From NCBI GenBank assembly GCA_945890595.1, contig CAMDCQ010000045.1, positions 1 through 14,662 of the forward strand: a DNA stretch of 14,662 nt, given 5' to 3'. Within the stretch, counting starts at the first letter, position 1. Each line of letters begins with the position of its first letter. The stretch comes from Chitinophaga pinensis (GTDB taxonomy: Bacteria; Bacteroidota; Bacteroidia; NS11-12g; UBA9320). The notes beneath the pieces are model-generated. The model was not told the origin of the DNA. It made no database searches and worked only from the letters and a program-made list of their open reading frames with translations. The translations under genes were made by a program, and so were the position numbers. Shown here one piece after another: positions 1 through 6,733 of this stretch.

Positions 1-728
1 TGCATGATTTTAAGAAAACACTATTGCCTATATTAGGTTGGATACTCTTAGTTTGTGTGCTTATATTTCCAGAGGATTTTTCAACATCTGCGGTTCTTTT
101 TTTAACCAGTATGCTGGTACTCTTTTTAGGTAGAATTCCTATGAAACAAATTGGCTTACTGGCCGGGATAGGTGTTTTTGTTCTTGGGGGCTTATTTGCT
201 TTTGTTATGAATACAGATGTCCAATTTGGAAGGATTGCTACCATGAAATCGCGTATTGAAGCGTTTAGTAGCGGAAGTGATGATGGGGGCAGTTTTCAGA
301 GTAGGCAGGCGAAGATAGCTGTAGCCCGAGGCGGGTTTTTTGGCACTGGTCCAGGACGTAGTCGGCAAAAGAACTTTTTACCTTCTCCATTTGCAGATTT
401 TATTTATGCTATTATCATAGAAGAATACGGCTATGCAGGTGGGCTGATTTTATTATTACTCTACATGACACTGCTATATCGGGCATTTAGTATCGTCCTA
501 AGAACCGAAAATTCACTAGCTGCATTGCTAGCCATTGGGCTTTCTTTTAGCTTGGTAGTTCAAGCATTAATTAATATGGGTGTGGCTGTAAATATTTTGC
601 CTGTTACAGGATTAGCACTTCCTATTGTTAGCAGAGGAGGAACCTCAATATTTTTCGTAAGTATAGCATTTGGTATCATACTAAGTGCAAGTAGAACCGT
701 ATATACAGAGAAAGAAGATGAAGCCTAA
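1..728 (+). CDS. ftsW: Cell division protein FtsW (SEDS glycosyltransferase), C-terminal part, truncated by the window edge
   Basis: FtsW is the membrane-embedded SEDS glycosyltransferase that polymerises lipid II at the septum with its partner class B PBP. Only the C-terminal ~240 residues are present. The frame is open to the left edge (HDFKKTLLP precedes the first possible internal TTG at 24), so that TTG is not the true start. Several hydrophobic segments are visible. Family motifs seen are GTGPGRSRQKNFLPSPFADF (the large extracytoplasmic loop typical of FtsW/RodA), the following IIEEYGYAG, and PVTGLALPIVSRGGTS near the C-terminus, which matches the SEDS 'P-x-x-S-x-GG-S/T-S' motif. FtsW rather than RodA is inferred from its place directly before murG. 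The 3' end overlaps murG by 11 bases. The TAA stop is at 726-728. Confidence 0.95.
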   Translation, partial: HDFKKTLLPILGWILLVCVLIFPEDFSTSAVLFLTSMLVLFLGRIPMKQIGLLAGIGVFVLGGLFAFVMNTDVQFGRIATMKSRIEAFSSGSDDGGSFQSRQAKIAVARGGFFGTGPGRSRQKNFLPSPFADFIYAIIIEEYGYAGGLILLLLYMTLLYRAFSIVLRTENSLAALLAIGLSFSLVVQALINMGVAVNILPVTGLALPIVSRGGTSIFFVSIAFGIILSASRTVYTEKEDEA

Positions 729-1803
729 ATTACGTGTACTGATTTCTGGTGGTGGTACTGGGGGACATGTGTTTCCTGCTATCGCAATAGCCAATGAAAT
801 TATGGCAAAATATCCGGATGCTGTAGTCGAATTTGTGGGTGCCTCCGGTAGAATGGAAATGGAAAAAGTTCCGATTGCAGGATACAAAATTCACGGGCTT
901 TGGATTTCAGGTTTTCAAAGAAGTTGGAGTATAGAGAACCTAATGCTGCCATTTAAGGTGATCTTTAGCCTATGGAAATCGTATTGGATTATTAAATCTT
1001 TTAAACCCAACTTTACGGTTGGGGTAGGTGGCTATGCAAGCGGACCGCTCAATTATATGGCCAGTAAAATGGGTGTGCCTGTTTATTTACAAGAGCAAAA
1101 TTCCTATCCAGGAATTACGAATAAGTTACTTAAAGATGTCGCTCGCAAAATATGTGTAGCCTACGATGGTATGGAGCAATTTTTCCCTGTCAACAAAATG
1201 GTACTTACAGGAAATCCAATACGACAAGACTTGCTTTTAGATAGCACTAATCAAAGTGATGCAAGGGATTATTTTAGGTTGGATAAGAATAAAACAACCG
1301 TTTTAGTTATCGGCGGAAGTCTTGGTGCACGAACCATAAACGAAGCGATAATGGCTAACCTAGAAAACATCGAGCAAGCAGGCATTCAGCTTTTGTGGCA
1401 AACAGGTAAAAATTTTTCAGGCGAGTTTGGTGACTTTAGTTGGGGAACTAGAACTGCATTTATACAACGTATGGATTTAGCATACACCTGCGCAGACATG
1501 GTTATAAGTAGAGCTGGAGCAATGTCCGTATCCGAACTAGCGGCCCTAGGTAAACCCACTATTTTTATTCCATCACCCTTTGTGGCTGAAGATCACCAGA
1601 CTAAAAATGCCATGAGTTTGGTTCAGAAAAATGCGGCGATCTTGTGTAGAGATGATGAAGCAAGAGAGAACATTGCTAAAGTATTGTTGGATTTAATCCA
1701 AGATAAAACACAGCTGGATTTGCTTTCCAAAGAAATTATAAAACTGGGAAAGCCTAACGCTGCAGAGAGAATAGTTAACGAAATTATTAAAGACCTTGGA
1801 TAA
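718..1803 (+). CDS. murG: UDP-N-acetylglucosamine--N-acetylmuramyl-(pentapeptide) pyrophosphoryl-undecaprenol GlcNAc transferase MurG
   Basis: MurG adds GlcNAc to lipid I at the inner face of the cytoplasmic membrane, giving lipid II for FtsW and the PBPs. The predicted protein has 361 residues, normal for the family. Motifs seen are the N-terminal glycine loop ISGGGTGGH (residues 9-17), the second-domain glycine loop GGSLGA (199-204), the SRAGAMSVSEL acceptor/donor-site stretch and DHQTKNA around His293, the MurG version of the UDP-GlcNAc binding site. I chose ATG 718: the frame is open further upstream to 685, but that would add eleven residues coded inside ftsW and MurG proteins normally begin a few residues before the glycine loop. 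It overlaps ftsW by 11 bases and murC by 8, which suggests translational coupling. Confidence 0.97.
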   Translation: MKPKLRVLISGGGTGGHVFPAIAIANEIMAKYPDAVVEFVGASGRMEMEKVPIAGYKIHGLWISGFQRSWSIENLMLPFKVIFSLWKSYWIIKSFKPNFTVGVGGYASGPLNYMASKMGVPVYLQEQNSYPGITNKLLKDVARKICVAYDGMEQFFPVNKMVLTGNPIRQDLLLDSTNQSDARDYFRLDKNKTTVLVIGGSLGARTINEAIMANLENIEQAGIQLLWQTGKNFSGEFGDFSWGTRTAFIQRMDLAYTCADMVISRAGAMSVSELAALGKPTIFIPSPFVAEDHQTKNAMSLVQKNAAILCRDDEARENIAKVLLDLIQDKTQLDLLSKEIIKLGKPNAAERIVNEIIKDLG

Positions 1804-3163
1804 TCCTAAGTACATATATTTTTTAGGTATTGGCGGTATAGGCATGAGTGCATTGGCGCGGTTTTTTAATAATGCCAGCATTGTTGTAGTGGGGTATGAC
1901 AAAACGCCATCGCCACTTACGCACACACTTATTGATGAAGGGATTCAAATTTCGTTTGTAGATGACGTGGACAGTATCCCAAAGGTATTGCTAGAAAATA
2001 AAACAGATAGCTTGGTGGTGTATACACCTGCTATTCCTAGCGATAACAAAATTTTAAATTTCCTTAAAGCGCAGGGTTTTGTGCTAAAAAAACGCGCTGA
2101 AGTGCTAGGTATGATAACCGCCCAAACGGTTAATCTGAGTGTCGCAGGTACACATGGTAAAACCACAACTTCGTGCATAGTTGCTACCATTTTACAGCAT
2201 TCTGATATGCATTTTTCAGCCTTTTTAGGGGGTATTAGTACCAACTTAGCTAGTAATTATTATTACCAATCTGCCCCTAGTGAGCATTTAAGCATAACAG
2301 AGGCGGATGAGTTTGATCGCTCATTTTTGCATCTTAAACCACAATTTGCGGTAATTACAAGTACCGATGCAGATCACCTCGATATATACGGTAAGCGGGA
2401 AGAACTGGAACAGTCGTATCAAGAGTTTGCCGGCTTAGTGTTTGATAAAAAAAATGTTTTTGTGGCGTATGGTAGCAAGCATTTAATCACTGGAGTTACG
2501 TATTCAGCTTCAAACACAAACGCAGATTATTATGCTGTGGTGAAAAGTCGAAGTGGCAAAGGAACTCATTTTAGTATTTATAATAACGTAGATGAGGCAC
2601 CCATCGAAGACTTGTACCTTAATATTCCTGGATTACACAATTTAGAAAATGCTATGGGTGCAGCGCTAATGACCCGCGAAGCGGGCGTAGCTTTGGAGTC
2701 TATCCGAGCAGGATTAGAAAATTTCAAAGGAATAAAAAGACGTTTCGAGTACATTCTTACAACCGAAAAAGTAATCTATATTGATGACTACGCGCACCAC
2801 CCTAGCGAGTTACGGGCCATAATTTCTTCCGTAAGGGAATTGTATCCTAACAAAAAAATAACAGCTATTTTTCAGCCACATTTGTTCAGCCGGACTCAAG
2901 ATTTTATGCCAGAGTTTGCTTACGAGCTTTCTCAAGTAGACGAGTTACTTTTATTGCCCATTTATCCAGCAAGGGAATTGCCTATTGAAGGTGTAACCTC
3001 TGAGGCGGTAATGGAGCTAATACGTTTATCCAATGCGCAATGTGTGGCTAAAGAAGACGTAATAGCTGTTCTCAAAAATCGTGAGGTTGAGGTACTTCTT
3101 ACCTTAGGTGCTGGAGATATTGATAGACTCGTTTTACCTTTAAAAGAATACTATGGCTACTAA
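1796..3163 (+). CDS. murC: UDP-N-acetylmuramate--L-alanine ligase MurC
   Basis: MurC is the ATP-dependent cytoplasmic ligase that attaches L-Ala to UDP-MurNAc, the first peptide-stem step. The 455 residues show the three-domain Mur ligase pattern: an N-terminal Rossmann-like loop FLGIGGIGMSALA, the ATP P-loop AGTHGKTTT with Lys122, EADEFDRSF and DHLDIYG in the central domain, GLHNLENAMGA, and the MurC hallmark DDYAHHPSE at residues 330-338. The start is a TTG at 1796, inside the last codons of murG. In this frame a stop lies at 1772-1774 and no ATG or GTG follows it before the conserved N-terminus, so TTG is the only start that keeps the nucleotide-binding loop. The 3' end overlaps ftsQ by 11 bases. 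No murB or ddl follows, unlike the E. coli dcw order. Confidence 0.97.
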   Translation: MDNPKYIYFLGIGGIGMSALARFFNNASIVVVGYDKTPSPLTHTLIDEGIQISFVDDVDSIPKVLLENKTDSLVVYTPAIPSDNKILNFLKAQGFVLKKRAEVLGMITAQTVNLSVAGTHGKTTTSCIVATILQHSDMHFSAFLGGISTNLASNYYYQSAPSEHLSITEADEFDRSFLHLKPQFAVITSTDADHLDIYGKREELEQSYQEFAGLVFDKKNVFVAYGSKHLITGVTYSASNTNADYYAVVKSRSGKGTHFSIYNNVDEAPIEDLYLNIPGLHNLENAMGAALMTREAGVALESIRAGLENFKGIKRRFEYILTTEKVIYIDDYAHHPSELRAIISSVRELYPNKKITAIFQPHLFSRTQDFMPEFAYELSQVDELLLLPIYPARELPIEGVTSEAVMELIRLSNAQCVAKEDVIAVLKNREVEVLLTLGAGDIDRLVLPLKEYYGY

Positions 3164-3890
3164 ACGAAATCCCTATATACGCAAGGTGCTTTATCTGATT
3201 TCAGTGGTCTTACTTATCACTCTTTTTATGGTCTTGAAACAAAATCAGAATAAGCAAATCTGTGAAAAAATAACCATTGAAATTGATGCGCCGGTAGAAA
3301 AACAACTAGTCACCGAACGGTTAATTAATAATCAAATTAACAAATGGTATGTGGGTGGGCTGTTAGGTGTATCGCAGTCAAATTTGTCATTGCCCACGAT
3401 TGAAAAACGTATTCAACAAATGCCTTCTGTAAAAAAAGCGGAGGTTAGTTTTGACTTGAGAGGCGAGCTACTTATTGAGATACAACAACGTATGCCTGTT
3501 ATGCGTGTAATTCCAACATATGGTACTTCTTATTATGTAGCAAAAGACTTTACACAAATTCCTGTAAGTGCCACAGAAGTGGCTCGGGTTCCTATTGTAA
3601 ATGGAAATTTAACTAAGTCGATGATTAAGAAAGTGTACACACTATCCACGTATGTGCAAGAAAATGAATTCATGGAAGCGTTAACTGAGCAAATCTTTGT
3701 AGATAATAATAATGATTTAATAATCATTCCCAAGATTAAAAATCAAAGGATAGTTATTGGTGATACCACACTCATACCGGAGAAGTTTGATAAGTTAGCA
3801 CTCTTTTATCAAGAGGGACTTAATCACATCGGTTGGGGGAAGTATCACACTATAAATTTAAAATATAAGAACCAAATCGTTTGTAAATAA
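3153..3890 (+). CDS. ftsQ: Cell division protein FtsQ/DivIB-like
   Basis: FtsQ is a bitopic inner-membrane divisome scaffold that recruits the late proteins FtsL/FtsB and FtsW/FtsI. The 245-residue product begins with a short basic cytoplasmic tail, followed by one membrane segment at about residues 11-29 (VLYLISVVLLITLFMVL) and a periplasmic part. Residues about 40-115 fit a POTRA-like domain, including the pattern IEKRIQQMPSVKKAEVSFDLRGELLIEIQQR, which here spans the end of the POTRA and the start of the beta domain. Sequence conservation in FtsQ is low, so the call rests on size, topology and position between murC and ftsA. ATG 3153 lies inside the murC end (11-base overlap). The stop is four bases before the ftsA ATG. 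Confidence 0.9.
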   Translation: MATKRNPYIRKVLYLISVVLLITLFMVLKQNQNKQICEKITIEIDAPVEKQLVTERLINNQINKWYVGGLLGVSQSNLSLPTIEKRIQQMPSVKKAEVSFDLRGELLIEIQQRMPVMRVIPTYGTSYYVAKDFTQIPVSATEVARVPIVNGNLTKSMIKKVYTLSTYVQENEFMEALTEQIFVDNNNDLIIIPKIKNQRIVIGDTTLIPEKFDKLALFYQEGLNHIGWGKYHTINLKYKNQIVCK

Positions 3891-3894
3891 TATT

Positions 3895-5175
3895 ATGGCA
3901 GAATCTCAAGAAAGAATAATTGTTGGTCTAGACATAGGCACTACCAAAGTGTGTGCTATAGTTGGAAGAGCAAATCAATATGGAAAGGTAGATATCTTAG
4001 GGATGGGTAAGGTGTCTTCTCACGGTGGCGTTACGCGAGGTGTAGTGTCCAATATTGATAAAACGGTAATGGCTATACAAGAAGCGATTAAAGAAGCCGC
4101 TTTAAAATCTAATGTAGATATCAGAAAGGTTCAAGTAGGTATTGCAGGTGCGCATATTAATAGTTTGCAGCACAAAGGCATGATTATTAGAAATGATCGT
4201 GAGTCTGAAATCAATAAAGATGATTTGGAAAAGTTAGAGAATGACATGTTTAAGCTGGCAGTTAAGCCTGGCGACAGAATTATTCATGTGCTTCCACAAG
4301 ACTATACGGTAGATGATGAACCAGGAATTCTTGATCCTGTTGGAATGTCTGGGGTGAAACTGGAAGGAAATTTTCACATTATTACGGGTCAAATATCTGC
4401 GGCTAAGAATATTTATAAATGCGTAGAAAAATCAGGCCTTAAAGTTTCTGAACTAGCCCTAGAACCATTGGCTTCAGCAGAAGCGGTGTTGAGTAAAGAA
4501 GAGTTAGAAGCGGGTGTAGTATTAGTTGATATAGGTGGAGGTACCACGGATGTAGCGATTTTTCACGACGGTATTATTCGTCACACAGCGATTATACCAT
4601 ACGGCGGCAATATTATTACAGAAGATATAAAAGAAGGATGTAATGTAATGAAGGCGCACGCAGAAGCACTCAAAATCAAATTTGGTAGTGCTTTAGCCAA
4701 TGAACTGAGTGAAAACGAAATAGTAAGTATACCTGGTATCCGTGGGAGAGAAGCAAGAGAGATTTCCATCAAGAACTTATCCATGATTATCCAAGCTAGG
4801 GTAGAAGAAATATTGGAACTTGTGTATTATGAAATAAAGGCAAGTAATGTCAAAAATCTAGCTGGAGGTATAGTACTTACTGGCGGTGGATCGCAACTAA
4901 AACACATCTCTCAATTGGCAGAATTTATCACAGGATTGGATGCGCGTATTGGTTACCCTAATGAGCATTTAGCTAAAGGAATGGTTGATGAAGTAAAAAG
5001 CCCAATTTACGCAACTAGTGTAGGATTGGTGTTGCGAGGATTAGCTGAAGAGCGTAATCACATAAATAATCTTGCTGGCTCTGTTGAAGAGGCAGTAATC
5101 CCAAGAAAATCTCCGTTATTAGAGCGAATTAAGGATTGGCTTAAAGACGAAGCAGATGTACCCGATTATAAATAA
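3895..5175 (+). CDS. ftsA: Cell division protein FtsA
   Basis: FtsA is the actin-like ATPase that tethers FtsZ filaments to the cytoplasmic membrane and passes the signal to the divisome. The 426 residues contain the actin-fold motifs: phosphate-1 loop VGLDIGTTKVCAIVG near residues 10-24, phosphate-2 loop VDIGGGTTDVAIF with Asp212, and the adenosine motif GGIVLTGGGSQL from residue 324. The region between the first two motifs fits the FtsA-specific 1C subdomain. The C-terminus carries a likely amphipathic membrane-targeting helix, SPLLERIKDWLKDE, followed by a short acidic tail. It begins four bases after ftsQ and ends 12 bases before ftsZ, so it is very probably co-transcribed with both. Confidence 0.97.
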   Translation: MAESQERIIVGLDIGTTKVCAIVGRANQYGKVDILGMGKVSSHGGVTRGVVSNIDKTVMAIQEAIKEAALKSNVDIRKVQVGIAGAHINSLQHKGMIIRNDRESEINKDDLEKLENDMFKLAVKPGDRIIHVLPQDYTVDDEPGILDPVGMSGVKLEGNFHIITGQISAAKNIYKCVEKSGLKVSELALEPLASAEAVLSKEELEAGVVLVDIGGGTTDVAIFHDGIIRHTAIIPYGGNIITEDIKEGCNVMKAHAEALKIKFGSALANELSENEIVSIPGIRGREAREISIKNLSMIIQARVEEILELVYYEIKASNVKNLAGGIVLTGGGSQLKHISQLAEFITGLDARIGYPNEHLAKGMVDEVKSPIYATSVGLVLRGLAEERNHINNLAGSVEEAVIPRKSPLLERIKDWLKDEADVPDYK

Positions 5176-5187
5176 TTAAAAAAACGT

Positions 5188-6561
5188 ATGAGTTTCACAG
5201 TAGAATTACCAAAAGACAAGTCATCCATTATAAAAGTTGTGGGTGTTGGAGGTGGAGGCGGAAACGCAGTTAATCACATGTATCGTGAAGGTATAAATGG
5301 AGTTGACTTTTTTATATGCAATACAGATGCGCAGGCTTTAGAAAATAGCCCAATACCAAATAGAATACAAATAGGTAATGCACTTACCGAAGGTCGCGGT
5401 GCGGGTTCAAATCCTGAAGTAGGCCGTAAAGCTGCGGAAGAAAATATCAAAGATATTATTGAATCCTTTGGCGTAAATACTCAAATGGTATTTATAACCG
5501 CCGGAATGGGTGGAGGTACTGGTACTGGTGCTGCTCCTGTTATAGCCAAGGCTGCCAGAGATATGGGAATCCTTACCGTTGGTATCATTACAACTCCATT
5601 TACGTTTGAAGGAGGAAGAAGATGTGATGCTGCTTTTCACGGTATTGAGGAAATGCGAGAAAGTGTAGATTCCCTTCTTGTCATTTCGAACGATAGAATC
5701 AAAGAAATATATGGGAACCTACCCATAAGTAAAGCATTTGGCCATGCAGACAATGTACTTACCACAGCAGCTAAAGGTATCGCTGAGATTATAACTATAG
5801 CCGGTAGTATAAACGTCGATTTTGAGGACGTGAAAACGGCTATGAGTAATAGTGGGGTTTCTATCATGGGAATGGGTTTAAGTGAAGGTGATGATCGCGC
5901 TATGAGGTCAGTAAACCAGGCCCTTAACTCACCATTGCTAGATGATAATAAGATACAGGGAGCAAGTGACTTATTGGTAAATATATCGTATGGCGAAGAA
6001 GAAGCTACTATGGATGAGTATGCAGCAATCAATGAGTTCTTGCAAAATGAAGCGGGCAGAGATGCTACGTTAAAATGTGGATTGTGTTATGATGCATCGT
6101 TAGGCCGAGCTATTTCTGTTACGGTAATCGCTACAGGATTTAATAGAAGCGATAATAGATACAAAACTGAGCTAGTAACAGAACGTGAAATAGAATTTGA
6201 TCTTAGTACGGTGAATATCAATGAAGATGGTATTTTGAAGGATACGCTAATTACCAAAAGACAGACCACTATTTTTGATCAACTTAATGAAAAGGAGATG
6301 GAGGATTCTGCGCTTGCAGATCGTAAAAACGAGCAAATGAAACGTATGAAGTACTTGCGTGAATTAAACGAGACTTCTAATAAAGTAAATGGTGTGGAAG
6401 AGCTGGAAAATGTACCTGCTTATAAGCGAAAAGGTGTTTTGTTAGATGAAGTAATACATTCAAGTGATAGCGAAATATCACGTACTAGCTTGATAGAAGA
6501 ACCAGATAAAAAGCCAGAATTACGTACTAATAACTCTTTTCTGCATGATAATGTAGATTAG
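5188..6561 (+). CDS. ftsZ: Cell division protein FtsZ (tubulin-like GTPase)
   Basis: FtsZ polymerises with GTP into the cytokinetic ring. The 457 residues include VVGVGGGGGNAVNHM (nucleotide base loop), the tubulin signature GGGTGTG at residues 108-114, and the T7 synergy loop NVDFEDV with Asn209, Asp211 and Asp214, so the catalytic aspartates are kept. The globular domain ends near residue 320. The C-terminal part is longer than in E. coli (383 residues). It contains an internal peptide NVPAYKRK (from residue 408) that resembles the E. coli FtsA/ZipA-binding peptide DIPAFLRK, and then about 42 further residues ending in NNSFLHDNVD. The ATG follows an A-rich stretch (TTAAAAAAACGT) instead of a clear Shine-Dalgarno. 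It is the last gene of the cluster and is followed by a terminator. Confidence 0.98.
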   Translation: MSFTVELPKDKSSIIKVVGVGGGGGNAVNHMYREGINGVDFFICNTDAQALENSPIPNRIQIGNALTEGRGAGSNPEVGRKAAEENIKDIIESFGVNTQMVFITAGMGGGTGTGAAPVIAKAARDMGILTVGIITTPFTFEGGRRCDAAFHGIEEMRESVDSLLVISNDRIKEIYGNLPISKAFGHADNVLTTAAKGIAEIITIAGSINVDFEDVKTAMSNSGVSIMGMGLSEGDDRAMRSVNQALNSPLLDDNKIQGASDLLVNISYGEEEATMDEYAAINEFLQNEAGRDATLKCGLCYDASLGRAISVTVIATGFNRSDNRYKTELVTEREIEFDLSTVNINEDGILKDTLITKRQTTIFDQLNEKEMEDSALADRKNEQMKRMKYLRELNETSNKVNGVEELENVPAYKRKGVLLDEVIHSSDSEISRTSLIEEPDKKPELRTNNSFLHDNVD

Positions 6562-6597
6562 TGAATTCATATTTTTTTATTTAATACTTAATGTAAA

Positions 6598-6624
6598 AAG
6601 AAATCCGCGAAAGCGGATTTTTTT
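6598..6624 (+). terminator. Rho-independent terminator after ftsZ, probably bidirectional
   Basis: A perfect 8-bp stem AAATCCGC / GCGGATTT (6601-6608 and 6613-6620) closes a GAAA tetraloop and runs into seven T residues (6618-6624). It lies 36 bases after the ftsZ stop. The A-rich left flank gives a T-rich tract on the other strand, so it can also stop transcription from the convergent 802-residue gene. Confidence 0.9.
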
Positions 6625-6682
6625 ATTCTAATGGTTATTTGAAAAAGTAGTAAAAGTAAAAATACGTTATTGGTTAAGATAC

Positions 6683-6720
6683 TTAAAAAAAAGTATGTAT
6701 AGCTAAGAAGTAGAGCTATA
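6683..6720 (-). terminator. Weak candidate terminator for the 802-residue gene
   Basis: Just after the stop of the minus-strand gene there is a 7-bp inverted repeat TATAGCT / AGCTATA (6698-6704 and 6714-6720, nine-base loop). On the minus strand it is followed, after five bases, by a run of eight T. The stem has few GC pairs and the T-run is not directly attached, so this is tentative. The stronger hairpin at 6598-6624 may do the work. Confidence 0.3.
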
Positions 6721-6733
6721 GTTCCTGCTTTTC

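Noticed and set aside
24..26. TTG as the start of ftsW
   Set aside because: The frame is open to the left window edge with FtsW-like residues before it, and about 140 family residues are missing. The gene is cut by the window.
685..717. Longer N-terminus for MurG from a start at 685
   Set aside because: It would add eleven residues coded within ftsW. ATG 718 gives the usual short lead into the glycine loop.
5407..6032. Minus-strand frames inside ftsZ (131 and 77 codons)
   Set aside because: They lie wholly opposite a strongly conserved gene, show Ser/Ile-rich shadow composition and have no family motif.
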